Shown piece by piece: positions 17,396-27,108 of a stretch of 64,000 bases of DNA (the stretch's first letter is position 1; every line of letters begins with the position of its first letter). The notes beneath the pieces are model-generated. The model did no database searches. It was not told the origin of the DNA and worked only from the letters and a program-made list of their open reading frames with translations. The position numbers and the translations under genes are program-made. Origin of the DNA: Stratiformator vulcanicus (lineage in GTDB: Bacteria > Planctomycetota > Planctomycetia > Planctomycetales > Planctomycetaceae); the NCBI RefSeq assembly GCF_007744515.1, contig NZ_CP036268.1, forward strand, positions 5,075,613 through 5,139,612, read 5' to 3'.

Positions 17396-17830
17396 TCAGC
17401 CATCCATTGCCTCCGATGAATACCCCGTTTCGCCGCGCTCCGCGTCGGAGGGTTCGCTGGCGACGGTGAAGTGCAGTTCCGGAACTTTGCGACGGCTGAT
17501 CGATGCGGCGACTTCACTGCGCAGCTTTCCGCCGACAATACCGAGCCGCTCAACGACGTCGGCCGGCTCGGGCGGATTTTCACGATCGAGACTCGAGACG
17601 GTCACGAGTAGATTGGATGCATCCGGCAACGGATTGACGCTCTCCACGTAGAGCCCGCGGAGCACGTCGTCGTCACATTCGCCCGTGAGGACGTATTCGA
17701 GCGTGTGCTTGACCTGTTGGCAGAGCTGAAGCGTTTTCCGGTCGGGGCGGCGATCGCGACGCCCGGCCGATGCTGCTCCTTGACGACGTGATCGCACGAG
17801 TCTTCTCCCGCCTGTGTTTCGGTTATTCAC
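17396..17830 (-). CDS. rbfA: RbfA-like ribosome-binding factor
   Basis: This 144-residue protein has a basic N-terminus (RRLVRSRRQG...RRDRRPDRKT). A KH-like core follows: LQLCQQVKHTLEYVL, then LRGLYVESVNPLPDASNLLVTV, then a helix with LGIVGGKLRSEVAASISRRK and VPELHFTV. The order and the final RR.VPELHF match RbfA, which binds the 30S subunit during 16S rRNA maturation and cold adaptation. It is diverged and has an extended C-terminus after the core. It is not next to infB or truB, the usual partners, so it could be a second copy or a relocated one. The start is uncertain because the N-terminus is longer than typical. Confidence 0.65.
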   Translation of the reverse strand: MNNRNTGGRRLVRSRRQGAASAGRRDRRPDRKTLQLCQQVKHTLEYVLTGECDDDVLRGLYVESVNPLPDASNLLVTVSSLDRENPPEPADVVERLGIVGGKLRSEVAASISRRKVPELHFTVASEPSDAERGETGYSSEAMDG

Positions 17831-18140
17831 ACAATGCTATCAGCCCGATCGGCCGATTCCGAATCGGCTCTTGGAGACCGCTTATCGGTCTGGCAAGAAA
17901 GAACCGCGGAGACGATCAGTCGCCTCCAGCAAACTGAGAGGTTAGGACGACGCGGGGTTCGGTGAGAGGTCAAGCGGTCTTGTGGGACGCTGCTTACGCG
18001 ACGGTGATCGAACGCCAAGGGCGCTCTTTATCGGCCGAAGTCTCGACTCGGCAACGAGTAGACCGATCGTCACCGAGAACCGAGCAACTGAAATGGTGCC
18101 AGCCGATCGCTCGAGTTCCCCATCTCAATTCGGCTTCACA
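17831..18140. other. 310-base intergenic region without recognised content
   Basis: This region lies between the start of the rbfA-like gene and the stop of ilvB, both on the minus strand. I found no convincing gene, hairpin terminator or repeat in it. It should contain the rbfA promoter. Confidence 0.4.
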
Positions 18141-19949
18141 CTACTCCGTAATGATATCCCGCACCGTCTTACCCGACGGGATCATCGGCAGGACGTGTTC
18201 CTGATAGGGGCAAATGACCTCGAGCAGGTAGGGCCCGTCGGTTTCGACCATCCGCTTCACTGCGGCGTCGTATTCCGACTTGTCACGCACCTGCTCGGCC
18301 GGGATGCCGTAGCCCTTCGCGATTGCGACGAAATCCGGGTAGGTGTCGGACCCGTGGGTGCCGTCTCCCTGCCCCAGTGCTTCCGGCTTATCGACCGGAC
18401 CGAGGTACGTGTGAGCCCGGCGACCGTCCATGAAGCGGTCTTCCCACTGCGTGACCATGCCGAGGTGCTGGTTGTTGAGCAGCAGGATTTTGACCGGCAA
18501 GTTCTCGCAGCGGAGCGTGGCCAGTTCCTGGATATTCATTTGGAACGAGCCGTCGCCGTCGATGTCGATAACAAGTTCGTTCGGGAACTCGGCGGCCACG
18601 CCCATCGCGGCGGGCAGACCGAAGCCCATCGTGCCGAGGCCGCTTGAAGAGAGCCAGTGACGCGGCTTGTTGAAGCGGAAGAATTGAGCCGACCACATCT
18701 GGTGCTGACCGACGCCAACTGCCACATAGGGATCGCGCTCGCGGACGAGTTGCCACAGTCGCTCGATCGCGTACTGCTGAAGGATTTCGTCGCTGCTGTC
18801 GCGAAACTTGAGCGGATACTGCTGTTTCCACTCGTCGATCTGGCTGTGCCAGTCGCTGACGTCCGGAATGGCCTCGTCCTCGACCATCGCGTTGAGTGCC
18901 TGCAGTGTCTTCTTCAGATCGGCGACGATCGGAATGTGAGCCTCTTTGTTTTTGTGAATCTCCGAGGCATCAATGTCGACATGGATGATTTTGCCGTGCT
19001 GGGCGAACTCATCGAGCTTGCCCGTCACGCGGTCATCGAAGCGGACACCGAAAGCAAGCAACAGGTCGGCTTCGTTAATCGCGCGGTTCGCGTAGACGGT
19101 TCCGTGCATCCCCAGCATGTGCAGGCACTGCGGGTCTTCAGCCGGAAAGGAGCCGAGGCCCATCACGGTCATCGTCACGGGGATGCCGGTCTTCTTGGCA
19201 AACTTGGTCAGCTCTTCGGAGGCGCCCGACGTGATGCAGCCGCCACCGACGTACAGAATTGGCCGCTTGCTGTGGCGGATCGCCGCGAGGATCTGCCGCA
19301 CCTGATCGGGATGCGGGCCGTGCGTCACCGGATGGTAGCCCGGCAGGTTCATCGGCGGGTCAAAGTCGATCTCGTCGGCTTCGAGGGTCGCGAGCTGTAC
19401 GTCTTTCGGGAAGTCGATCAACACCGGTCCCGGACGACCCGTTGTGGCGATCGTGAAGGCTTCTTTAACGATCCGCGCGACATCGTGAATGTCGGTGATC
19501 ATGTAGTGGTGTTTGGTAATGGCCCGAGAGACCTCGACCATCGGCGTCTCTTGAAACGCATCCGATCCGATGACGCTCTGCGGCACCTGTCCGGTGATCG
19601 CCACCATCGGCACGCTGTCGAGCTTGGCATCGGCGATCGAGGTAACCAGGTTCGTCGCACCCGGGCCGCTGGTCGCCATACAAACGCCGGCCTTGCCGGT
19701 TGTGCGGGCTACACCCTGAGCGGCGAAGGCGCCCCCTTGCTCGTGTCGCGGCAGGATCGTCCGCAGTCGCTCTCGGCCCTTCAGCAGAGCTTGGTGGAGC
19801 GGCATACTTGCACCGCCCGGATAGGCGAACACGAAATCGACATCATGCCTGATCAGGCACTCGACGAGGATTTCGGCCCCGTTCAACGTGCTCGTTTCAG
19901 TCTGTGGCAGCGTGGGTGAAGCGGTCGACACTGGCAGTTCCTCACTCAT
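18141..19949 (-). CDS. ilvB: Acetolactate synthase, large (catalytic) subunit
   Basis: This 602-residue thiamine diphosphate enzyme condenses two pyruvates, or pyruvate with 2-oxobutyrate, in the first common step of valine, leucine and isoleucine synthesis. The N-terminal PYR domain ([24 protein letters not shown]), the central domain ([19 protein letters not shown]) and the ThDP/Mg motif [15 protein letters not shown] are all present. Relative to typical IlvB there is a short extra loop after [18 protein letters not shown] (about 18 residues, Gly/Asp-rich) before [12 protein letters not shown]. The regulatory subunit gene ilvN is not adjacent. ATG 19949 has no clear Shine-Dalgarno. No leader peptide rich in branched-chain residues was seen upstream. 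Confidence 0.96.
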   Translation of the reverse strand: MSEELPVSTASPTLPQTETSTLNGAEILVECLIRHDVDFVFAYPGGASMPLHQALLKGRERLRTILPRHEQGGAFAAQGVARTTGKAGVCMATSGPGATNLVTSIADAKLDSVPMVAITGQVPQSVIGSDAFQETPMVEVSRAITKHHYMITDIHDVARIVKEAFTIATTGRPGPVLIDFPKDVQLATLEADEIDFDPPMNLPGYHPVTHGPHPDQVRQILAAIRHSKRPILYVGGGCITSGASEELTKFAKKTGIPVTMTVMGLGSFPAEDPQCLHMLGMHGTVYANRAINEADLLLAFGVRFDDRVTGKLDEFAQHGKIIHVDIDASEIHKNKEAHIPIVADLKKTLQALNAMVEDEAIPDVSDWHSQIDEWKQQYPLKFRDSSDEILQQYAIERLWQLVRERDPYVAVGVGQHQMWSAQFFRFNKPRHWLSSSGLGTMGFGLPAAMGVAAEFPNELVIDIDGDGSFQMNIQELATLRCENLPVKILLLNNQHLGMVTQWEDRFMDGRRAHTYLGPVDKPEALGQGDGTHGSDTYPDFVAIAKGYGIPAEQVRDKSEYDAAVKRMVETDGPYLLEVICPYQEHVLPMIPSGKTVRDIITE

Positions 19950-20379
19950 CGTGCGTCGGCAAAGCGACGGACTCTATTGCACCGGGCAAGCCCAATGGCG
20001 GTTCATGAAATCAAACGAGAATGACTTAAGCTTTGGGAGAACGTCTCGCCGAGGCAATCAATTTTGTCTGAAAAACGACAGGCGGATGACGAAACGAAGC
20101 CGGGCAACATGGAATCAAGGTTGAGCCAAGAGTGGACCGAACCGTTTTCCAACCACTTCTGACTCGACCGCAATCGTCTCTACCGTCCGCCAAGCAGGGA
20201 GAGAAATTGCGACCGCCAGGACGGATTCTGCCCTGCGAAATGACAAGGCTAACGTTGACGCCCACCAAATTCGAGGCCCGAAGCGGTTCGGACTCCGTTG
20301 GCAGCAACGGCTCGATTTCGAAACCGTTATTTCCTGCTCAACCCCCCTGACCACCTTGGTCCGTGAGAGGTTCGGAATT
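19950..20379. other. 430-base intergenic region upstream of ilvB
   Basis: This lies between the ilvB start and the end of the VWA gene, both minus-strand. It should carry the ilvB promoter. Short open frames are present on both strands but none has a plausible ribosome-binding site or protein-like composition. No T-box, attenuator or riboswitch pattern was recognised. Confidence 0.4.
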
Positions 20380-22446
20380 CTATCCCGTTCGGGCTAAGAG
20401 GAAATCGATCGAGATCGCCGCGAGGCAGAGGCCCAATAGGAGAATCCGCAGGGGAAGGACATCGGCTTGAACAAAGCTCCACCCGCCCCGGTCAGCCGGC
20501 CCCAATGGCGACAGGTCCGCGATCGCCGTCGGTTCTTCCCCCCTAGAAACTTGGACTGCGAAGCCGGTCAGGACTTCACCGGACTGAGACAAAACCTCGT
20601 AACATCCCGGCCATTGCGTCTCGCTGAATCGATATTCGCCCTCGGGACCAACATCCGCTTGCCACTCGGCAGAGCGCGCCTTCCCGTCCGGGCAGCGAAT
20701 TGAAACTTGTGATCCCGACACAGTTCCGGGCAGCACGAAAGAGACCGACTCGCCGACCGCTACGTCTTCAATCGAATGCCCGTTTGCAACGTACCTCACC
20801 GTTTCCTGAAGCAGCGGCAGATAGCTATTCCCCCAGACCGGCCAAGGACCGGCCAAGTCGGTATCAAGGGATGTCGTGACCACGGCAAACCGTCCCCGGC
20901 CCAGCGCACCCGTGACGAGAAAAGGTTGCCCGTTCGAAAGTTCGAGTACCTCATCGATCGACACATCCGGCGACTCGACGGGCATCATCGGAACAAAACC
21001 CGTGACGAAGTCGGCGGTCAACCAGCCGTCGCTTCGTGCCCCGATATTCGTCAAAATCGGGTGTTGGGCGTTGGTATTACGGAGTTCAAAAACGGACCCG
21101 TCGTCGAGCACTTGAACCGGAGCCTCCGATCGAACTGGAATGCCGAATTGCGACAGGTTCGTTGATTCGGCCAATCCGACAATCAAACCGGTGCCCGCCG
21201 ACACCTTCTGCGCAATCGACTCCCATTCGGCCGGGGTGATTCGCGACGGACTCGTCACCACGATCACACCCCCGGAAGACAGACTTCTTACGTCGCCCGC
21301 ACTCGCCGTTCGTCGAATCTCAAATGGAGCTTCCGCGCCTCCAAATCTTTCGGCGGCCCGGAGCGCCTCGGTAGTAAATCTTCCACTACGGTCGTCACCG
21401 GTCACGGTCGATTCGACAATGAGAACCGAGATTTGATCGTGGAGCGGGACGACGCGGTAGCGGTTATTGTCCGGGGGAAAAGCGTCGTCAGGAATCGATA
21501 CCCGCAATGGCAACGCCGCGGCGGACCGGTTGGTCGGAATTTGGATCGATGCGACTTGCCGATTCCGTTCTCGAGTCGGATTCGCTTGGGCCGAGATGCG
21601 CCGGCCATTGTAATCAAAAAAGACGCGACGATTCGTCGGCCCGCTCGCTGCGGCATCGGTGGAGATTTCGACGGTGACGTCCAAGGGATCGCCCGCGATG
21701 GCCACTCGATCCGGCAATATGATCGAGTCGATCCCCACATTGACGATCGGTTGACCGACTCGGATGGCTTCCGCCTTCAGAAGGCTCAGACCATTGATCG
21801 CCCCAGAAGTCCAATCGCCGCGTTCGAAATCACTGGCGACCCAACATGCCGAAACCTGATCCCGCGAATCTGTCGCTCCATGACAGAGCTTCTCGATTTC
21901 GCCGACGAATTCCTCCGCGTCGAGTGTTCCGTACGTCGGCTTCAGTCGATGCAGGACTTCGATCGTGCGCGACCGGTCGATCGAAGACCGTGTCAATAAT
22001 TCGGTCTCTCCGCGGAAGTTCGACGCGGCGATCAGAAATCTCGACGTGTCGCCGGCCGACTCGATTCGATTCGTAAGCTCAGTAATTGCGTCCTCGAAAC
22101 GGGTGCCCGAGTCGCTTTTTGCTCGCATGGAAGCCGAACGATCCAAGGCGATCAGCACTTCCGGCGAGCCGAGTTCTTCGCCGGGGATCTTCGCATTCGA
22201 CGAGAGCTGCGGTGCGGCGATCGCCGTAATCAAAGCGGCGACGGCGAAGCATTGCAGCAATGCGGAGAGGGTTCGGCTGCGCAATCCCACCTTCCGCCGC
22301 GCTGCGATCGCACGTTCCAACACTCGCATCGGCCCCCATTCGGTGCTCCTCGGGCTCGGCGAAAGCCAACGGGCGGCCAGCCACGGCACTAGTGCCAGCG
22401 GCAGCAGCCACAAGAAGTTCGGGTTGAGGAAATTGAGAGAGGTCAT
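20380..22446 (-). CDS. BatA-like VWA-domain membrane protein
   Basis: This 688-residue protein opens with the BatA-type double membrane segment (LNFLNPNFLWLLPLALVPWLAARW, then a second helix at about 60-80). A von Willebrand A domain follows with the MIDAS motif in VLIALDRSASMRAK. A long extracytoplasmic region resembles the glutamine-amidotransferase-like/CARDB parts of this planctomycete family (VIVVTSPSRITPAEWESIAQKVSAGTGLIVG). The C-terminus is a final helix, VLPLRILLLGLCLAAISIDFLLA. BatA relatives usually lie in MoxR/DUF58 operons; here the gene stands alone, divergent from the ftsQ-like gene. It likely works in cell-envelope integrity or complex assembly at the inner membrane, but that is inference. 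Confidence 0.85.
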   Translation of the reverse strand: MTSLNFLNPNFLWLLPLALVPWLAARWLSPSPRSTEWGPMRVLERAIAARRKVGLRSRTLSALLQCFAVAALITAIAAPQLSSNAKIPGEELGSPEVLIALDRSASMRAKSDSGTRFEDAITELTNRIESAGDTSRFLIAASNFRGETELLTRSSIDRSRTIEVLHRLKPTYGTLDAEEFVGEIEKLCHGATDSRDQVSACWVASDFERGDWTSGAINGLSLLKAEAIRVGQPIVNVGIDSIILPDRVAIAGDPLDVTVEISTDAAASGPTNRRVFFDYNGRRISAQANPTRERNRQVASIQIPTNRSAAALPLRVSIPDDAFPPDNNRYRVVPLHDQISVLIVESTVTGDDRSGRFTTEALRAAERFGGAEAPFEIRRTASAGDVRSLSSGGVIVVTSPSRITPAEWESIAQKVSAGTGLIVGLAESTNLSQFGIPVRSEAPVQVLDDGSVFELRNTNAQHPILTNIGARSDGWLTADFVTGFVPMMPVESPDVSIDEVLELSNGQPFLVTGALGRGRFAVVTTSLDTDLAGPWPVWGNSYLPLLQETVRYVANGHSIEDVAVGESVSFVLPGTVSGSQVSIRCPDGKARSAEWQADVGPEGEYRFSETQWPGCYEVLSQSGEVLTGFAVQVSRGEEPTAIADLSPLGPADRGGWSFVQADVLPLRILLLGLCLAAISIDFLLARTG

Positions 22447-22654
22447 GCCGAAAAAGTGAAAACCGATGCGCGGGCGGCCGAAGCAACAACCTGACCATCA
22501 TATCCGGCGGGAGGCTCCGAATTCCTTCGCGAGCGAAGGATCGAGCCGTAGACGAGTCGCAACGCGAGCCGATGATGACCGATGCCCACACTATCCCGGA
22601 ATGGATCCGGCTTTTCGCCACGGACGGTGCCTCGCGACGCGCACCCCGATTCTC

Positions 22655-23593
22655 ATGGCGAAAGTCCGCAAGAACCAGACATCGGAGAAAGCGGAGTCGC
22701 GAGACGACGAGCCGCCAAAACCGAGCTTACTCGCCAAAGCCCGGCGGCGTGCGATCGCGTTCCTATTTCAGCCGAAGAGATTGGCCCTCGCCGCGATCGC
22801 ACCGGCGGTCCTGTTGCTCGTGCCGAGCCTGCTGGCCGCGTTGCCGGACATCGGCGATGCCCCGGAATATCAACTTCGCGGCCGCGACATTCAAATCGCC
22901 GGAGATCGACCGAGCCTCGTCCCGCACGATTTGCTGGAGCAAGTTGTCGGGACCAACGCTCTCGACGAAAGCTTCAGCATCCTCGACCCGACGCTCGCCC
23001 CGCGACTGTCGGAGGCCTTCGAGCGACACCCCTGGATCTCGGACGTGACTCGCGTCACAAAAGACTTTCCGCCACGGGTCGAAGTGTTCGCCTTGTTCAG
23101 ACGACCGATCGCGATGATCGACACAGGCGACGGCCTGTTTCCCGTCGACGCGAATGCGGTGGTGCTGCCGACGGAAGACTTTGATCTCGCAGCCGCGCGC
23201 CGCTTCCCGCTCGTGAAGAATGTCTCATCGAAGCCCTCAGAACCGGCCGGGGTGAAGTGGGACGACCCCGCCGTATTGGGCGCAGCACGAATTGCCGAAG
23301 CACTAACGCCCGTGTGGGACGAGTTGGGCCTGACGTCAATCCGTGCGCCCCGGCGCCTAAGTGAACAGGATCGGCTTGTCGACCTGCACTTCGAACTCGA
23401 TACCGTCGGCGGTTCACGCATCCTGTGGGGACGAGCCCCCGGCAGCGGGCATCCCGGAGAACTGACCATCGCCCAGAAGATCGGACGGCTCAAAAAATAT
23501 TTGTCCGACTTCGGCAAGTTCGACAAACCGGCCGGGCCCTACGAAATCGACATTCGCCACTGGCAGGAAATGACGCGTCGATCGATCGAATAA
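22655..23593 (+). CDS. FtsQ/DivIB-like POTRA protein
   Basis: This 312-residue single-pass membrane protein has a basic cytoplasmic N-terminus (residues 1-40), one helix at about 43-63, then an external POTRA-like domain. The FtsQ hallmark is visible: FERHPWISDVTRVTKDFPPR then VEVFALFRRPIAMIDTGDGL and FPVDANAVVLP. FtsQ/DivIB links FtsB-FtsL to the division machinery. Many planctomycetes lack FtsZ, so an FtsQ here is of interest. ATG 22655 gives a normal FtsQ N-terminus; the frame is open to 22466 but that part is in the divergent promoter region. It is not in a mur/fts cluster. The family call rests on motif pattern. Confidence 0.72.
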   Translation: MAKVRKNQTSEKAESRDDEPPKPSLLAKARRRAIAFLFQPKRLALAAIAPAVLLLVPSLLAALPDIGDAPEYQLRGRDIQIAGDRPSLVPHDLLEQVVGTNALDESFSILDPTLAPRLSEAFERHPWISDVTRVTKDFPPRVEVFALFRRPIAMIDTGDGLFPVDANAVVLPTEDFDLAAARRFPLVKNVSSKPSEPAGVKWDDPAVLGAARIAEALTPVWDELGLTSIRAPRRLSEQDRLVDLHFELDTVGGSRILWGRAPGSGHPGELTIAQKIGRLKKYLSDFGKFDKPAGPYEIDIRHWQEMTRRSIE

Positions 23594-23633
23594 CAGGAGC
23601 GGCGAGAAATCAGATCCCACTCAACAAGCCCGA

Positions 23634-23658
23634 CGCGCCAGCAAGGGACCACGCTCCT
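23634..23658 (+). repeat. REP-like dispersed repeat copy
   Basis: ACAAGCCCGACGCGCCAGCA followed by AGGGA matches the REP core seen at 4802, 62576 and beside the RAYT gene. It lies in the 265-base gap between the ftsQ-like gene and panD; nothing else was recognised in that gap. Confidence 0.6.
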
Positions 23659-23858
23659 CATCTCGCCGAATTTCAGCGGCACACACCAAATGACTGCTCA
23701 AAGAATCTGATCGACCCACGTCACAAACGGCAGATCGGAATCGTCATATTTCCCCCGGCGGAAATCCTCACGCGCGGATGGGCTGGTTGCTCTCTGATTG
23801 TCCGTGAACACGGCTCTGCTAAGATGGGGGTAGACTTCGAATTGAACCGAGATTTCTC

Positions 23859-24230
23859 ATGCGGCGGACGCTGCTCAAATCGAAAATTCACCGCGCGACC
23901 GTGACGGAAGCCGACCTCGACTACGTCGGTAGCGTGACGATCGACCCGGACCTGATGCGCGCCGCCGACATCGTGCCGCATGAACGGGTCGAGATTTACG
24001 ACATCACCAACGGTCATCGGCTCAATACCTACGCCATCGAAGGCCGGGCCGAAAGTGGTGAGATTTGCATCAACGGCGCCGCCGCGCATCTCGTGACGGC
24101 GGGCGATCTCGTTATTATCGCCTCGTACGCCGAGTACGATCGCGACGAGGTCGTCACGCACGAACCGGTGGTCGTGCATGTCGACGCGGAGAACCGCATC
24201 TGCTCTGCCGTTGCGAACGCCAATACATAA
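23859..24230 (+). CDS. panD: Aspartate 1-decarboxylase proenzyme
   Basis: This 123-residue cytoplasmic proenzyme makes beta-alanine from aspartate for pantothenate and CoenzymeA synthesis. It self-cleaves between Gly24 and Ser25 in DYVGSVTID to create the pyruvoyl cofactor. The start [21 protein letters not shown], the tyrosine/threonine motif in VEIYDITNG and the [13 protein letters not shown] segment are canonical. Length is normal. It is not in a pan operon here. Its 3' end faces the DUF1559 gene, and a strong hairpin lies between them. Confidence 0.97.
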   Translation: MRRTLLKSKIHRATVTEADLDYVGSVTIDPDLMRAADIVPHERVEIYDITNGHRLNTYAIEGRAESGEICINGAAAHLVTAGDLVIIASYAEYDRDEVVTHEPVVVHVDAENRICSAVANANT

Positions 24231-24231
24231 A

Positions 24232-24259
24232 AAGCCCACGGGTTGCGACCCGTGGGCTT
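24232..24259 (-). terminator. Intrinsic terminator between panD and the DUF1559 gene
   Basis: A perfect 12-bp stem (AAGCCCACGGGT / ACCCGTGGGCTT) with a 4-base loop. Read on the minus strand the stem is followed by UUUUAUGU, so it best terminates the DUF1559 transcript; on the plus strand it may also stop panD, less efficiently. Confidence 0.85.
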
Positions 24260-24286
24260 AAAACGCGTAAGCGCGACACTTCCGGT

Positions 24287-25342
24287 TTAAAACTCGCCGA
24301 CGACTTCGCCGCCGTTCATTGAGCCGATGGCCCCAAAGATGGCGTCATCGATATTCTCGCTGATGAACGTGACGTGCCCGTCAGCGAGGATGAACTGCGC
24401 ACCTCCGGTGTGTGCGCTGCTGAAGTCCTCAAGGTGAACTTCACTGCAAGCGCTCGTGTTTTCCGGAAAGTTCGGCGGATGATCGGCGACGGCCAAAATT
24501 CGGGCAAAAGCCTCTTCGCCTTCGGGAATCACACCAGCCCAAGTCGATTCAAACGGGCCCGATTCGGCAACGCAATTCGGGTTGCGAATCAAGCTGCGAC
24601 GTTCGCCGACCATGATCGTATTGCTCGTGCCGTCTGTAATGTCGCGGATTTGGTTATTCGAATTGTGCGAGAACAAACCGTTCGACTGGCATTCCTGCCC
24701 CAAACCGTCGACTCCCTCGCAACCATCGATTTCCAACTCCGCACCGACGCCGCCGATCGCGTTCGGATTCGAATTCACACCCCCGCCGTTACCAAAAATG
24801 CCGGGGTAGTTAGAAGATGCGAGATCAACAAGCGCATCCGCCGGGAGCGTTCCGCCCTCTTCCACAATCGTCCAAGTATCTAGTTTTGGGTCCGACGGAC
24901 AGGCGAACGTCGGGATGAACGTGGAAATCGCGGCTTGGTTGGCGGCGTTGTCGATCGACAAATTGAAGTTCATCGACTCATACAAGTTGGTCTGTTCGAG
25001 CTGCGGAAGGATGAATGCCGACCACGCGAAACCGTTGCGGATGTCGGTCCCGCCACCGTTCGAGTTCGTGTCCCCTTCGTAGTCGCCACTCGGGATCGAC
25101 GCCGAGCCGTCGATGTCGTTACCGACCCACCCCGGCGGGAAGACGCCGTGCGTGTCATGGTAGTTATGCAATCCCAGCCCGATCTGCTTCAGATTGTTCT
25201 TGCACTGGCTGCGGCGAGCGGCCTCGCGGGCCTGTTGCACGGCTGGAAGCAACAGGGCGATCAGGATCGCGATAATCGCGATCACAACGAGGAGTTCGAT
25301 CAGCGTGAATCCGCGGCGGGCGCGGATATTCCGAGTCGTCAT
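24287..25342 (-). CDS. DUF1559 prepilin-like pseudopilin family protein
   Basis: This 351-residue protein is typical of the planctomycete DUF1559 expansion. A type IV prepilin leader ([20 protein letters not shown]) is cleaved after Gly by a prepilin peptidase and leaves the methylated Phe. The conserved [34 protein letters not shown] helix follows, then GVFPPGW, a beta-rich DUF1559 domain and the C-terminal [26 protein letters not shown] signature. These proteins are thought to form surface or periplasmic pseudopilus-like structures; the precise role is unknown. ATG 25342 is chosen because AAGGAA lies just upstream; the frame remains open to 25492. Confidence 0.93.
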   Translation of the reverse strand: MTTRNIRARRGFTLIELLVVIAIIAILIALLLPAVQQAREAARRSQCKNNLKQIGLGLHNYHDTHGVFPPGWVGNDIDGSASIPSGDYEGDTNSNGGGTDIRNGFAWSAFILPQLEQTNLYESMNFNLSIDNAANQAAISTFIPTFACPSDPKLDTWTIVEEGGTLPADALVDLASSNYPGIFGNGGGVNSNPNAIGGVGAELEIDGCEGVDGLGQECQSNGLFSHNSNNQIRDITDGTSNTIMVGERRSLIRNPNCVAESGPFESTWAGVIPEGEEAFARILAVADHPPNFPENTSACSEVHLEDFSSAHTGGAQFILADGHVTFISENIDDAIFGAIGSMNGGEVVGEF

Positions 25343-25494
25343 GGTTATTCCTTTCGAAGCGACCGTTACGGTCGCCGAATTGCTTGAAAATAAAGTCGTT
25401 CGAAGTCGTGCATGCACCGACCGAACCCGAAATCGGGATCTTGGCGCAAGCGGTCGTCCTTCGTGCGAACACGAAGAAAAGCGCAAAATCAACG

Positions 25495-25935
25495 CTAGCA
25501 GCCGATCGTCGGCGGCCCACGCGATTCGAACGTCCGGGGCAAAGCGTGCCCGCGGCAGGACTTCAGCCGCTCAATAGTCGCGGCCAGCAATTCGCCTTCA
25601 TCGACGATGGCCGGAAGAACCGGCCCGGTCGCCCAGAGGGCTCGAAACTCACAGATCGGACATTCCGAGTGATCGCAGGGAGCTTCTTCGGAGGTCGGCT
25701 CGGCGGCGTCATCCGTTGCGGAACCCGAATGCGAATGATCGTGCCCGTGACCGTCATGGTGCCCGCACGAATGCGGGTGCGAGTGAGCACGCGAATGCGA
25801 ATGCCCGCACCCGGTGATCTCAGATCGCTCCGCAGTTCCCGGGCCAAAGTGTGCGTGATCCCCTCCCGACAAAATCAGCGCAGCCGCATAACCGGCCAAC
25901 GCTAAAGTTGCGGCGAGTCTTCGCAGGTGAAGCAT
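25495..25935 (-). CDS. Secreted His-rich, probably metal-binding protein
   Basis: This 146-residue protein has a signal-type N-terminus ([20 protein letters not shown]). The middle is dominated by His ([30 protein letters not shown]), and a Cys motif follows, [15 protein letters not shown]. The His tract and the HxxxCPxC motif suggest metal binding (zinc, copper or nickel), by composition only. ATG 25935 begins at the signal peptide; the frame is open to 26010. It lies between DUF1559 and parA, divergent from parA. No named family was recognised, though CPICEF-type tails recur in planctomycete small proteins. Confidence 0.65.
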   Translation of the reverse strand: MLHLRRLAATLALAGYAAALILSGGDHAHFGPGTAERSEITGCGHSHSRAHSHPHSCGHHDGHGHDHSHSGSATDDAAEPTSEEAPCDHSECPICEFRALWATGPVLPAIVDEGELLAATIERLKSCRGHALPRTFESRGPPTIGC

Positions 25936-26097
25936 GGTTCGGGACGTAACGGTCGCCGGATTCGTTTTGGCGATCCTTCGCCGACCTACCGATAGTCTAT
26001 GCGGGGCCACTGGTGGAAATCAAATTCCGCCCCCGTGAATCACTGGTGAAGAGCGTGCTTCAAGGCGGAAGTACGTCTGACTTGAAAAGGATTTCGC

Positions 26098-27030
26098 ATG
26101 CGCACGATTGCGTTGATGAACCAAAAGGGCGGCGTCGGCAAGACGACGACCAGCGTCAATCTCGCGGCCGGTCTGGCCCGCATGGGCCACCGCGTGTGTG
26201 TGATCGATCTCGACCCTCAGGGTCACTCTTCGATGCATCTGGGCATCGAAGCGGCTAAGCAGAAGGCGACCGTTTACGACGTTTTTTCGGGTCAGGCAAA
26301 ACTGGTCGACGCGCGGCGGATGGCCGCGGCGAATCTGTGGGTCGTCCCCGCCGATCTCGACCTTGCCGCCGCAGAGATGGAATTGGTCGATGCCAAGAAT
26401 CGCGAGTTCGTGCTCAAGCGGGCGATCCGCGAGATGGTCGCCGTTGACCCGTTCGACTACATCCTGTTCGACTGCCCGCCGTCGCTGGGCGTTTTGACAA
26501 TTAATGCCCTGACCGCCGCCGACGAGGTCATCATTCCGCTACAGCCTCACTTCTTCGCGCTGCAGGGCCTCTCGAAATTGTTGCAGACGACGCAACTGAT
26601 CTCGCATCGCCTCAATCCGCAGCTCGAAGTCTCAGGCGTCGTACTTTGCCTGTATGAATCGGGAACACGCCTCGCGGCCGACGTGACGGACGACATGACC
26701 GAGTTCCTCAAGAAAGCTCCCGCGAATGCCCCTTGGGCAGGTGCGAAAATCTTTGACGCGCGGATTCGGCGGAATATCAAACTCGCGGAAGCCCCGAGTT
26801 TCGGTCAGTCGATTTTTGCCTACGCCCCAAGCTGTCCCGGCGGCAAAGACTACGAAGCGCTCGCCGGCGAAGTTCACGCACTGAAATTGACGAACGCGAC
26901 TGCCGACTCGGAAACGACGGACGAGCCGACGACGATTCCGTTCTCACCGCCAGGCGAATCGAATTCGTCGGAAGCGGAGAATGTCGCAGCCGAGGGCAAT
27001 CTCGCAGACGATGCCCGAAGCGCTGCGTGA
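26098..27030 (+). CDS. ParA/Soj-family ATPase
   Basis: This 310-residue P-loop ATPase has the deviant Walker A box [20 protein letters not shown] with the signature Lys, Walker A' in [11 protein letters not shown] and Walker B in [18 protein letters not shown]. The core resembles Soj/ParA proteins that segregate chromosomes, plasmids or large protein complexes by ATP-dependent nucleoid binding. The C-terminal 50 residues are an acidic, disordered tail not typical of Soj. No parB or parS was seen nearby, so it is an orphan ParA and may position some other cargo. ATG 26098 is preceded by an AAAAGGA-type ribosome-binding site. Confidence 0.9.
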   Translation: MRTIALMNQKGGVGKTTTSVNLAAGLARMGHRVCVIDLDPQGHSSMHLGIEAAKQKATVYDVFSGQAKLVDARRMAAANLWVVPADLDLAAAEMELVDAKNREFVLKRAIREMVAVDPFDYILFDCPPSLGVLTINALTAADEVIIPLQPHFFALQGLSKLLQTTQLISHRLNPQLEVSGVVLCLYESGTRLAADVTDDMTEFLKKAPANAPWAGAKIFDARIRRNIKLAEAPSFGQSIFAYAPSCPGGKDYEALAGEVHALKLTNATADSETTDEPTTIPFSPPGESNSSEAENVAAEGNLADDARSAA

Positions 27031-27108
27031 CCTGAACGGGGAGCGAGATTTTGCTGCAACGTGCGGTGGCTGCGTTGTCGCTTTGATTCAACGTTCTTTC
27101 GCGAAGTT

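Noticed and set aside
18657-19919. Long open frame antisense to ilvB (420 codons)
   Set aside because: It mirrors the strongly conserved ilvB frame and has no domain or ribosome-binding site of its own.
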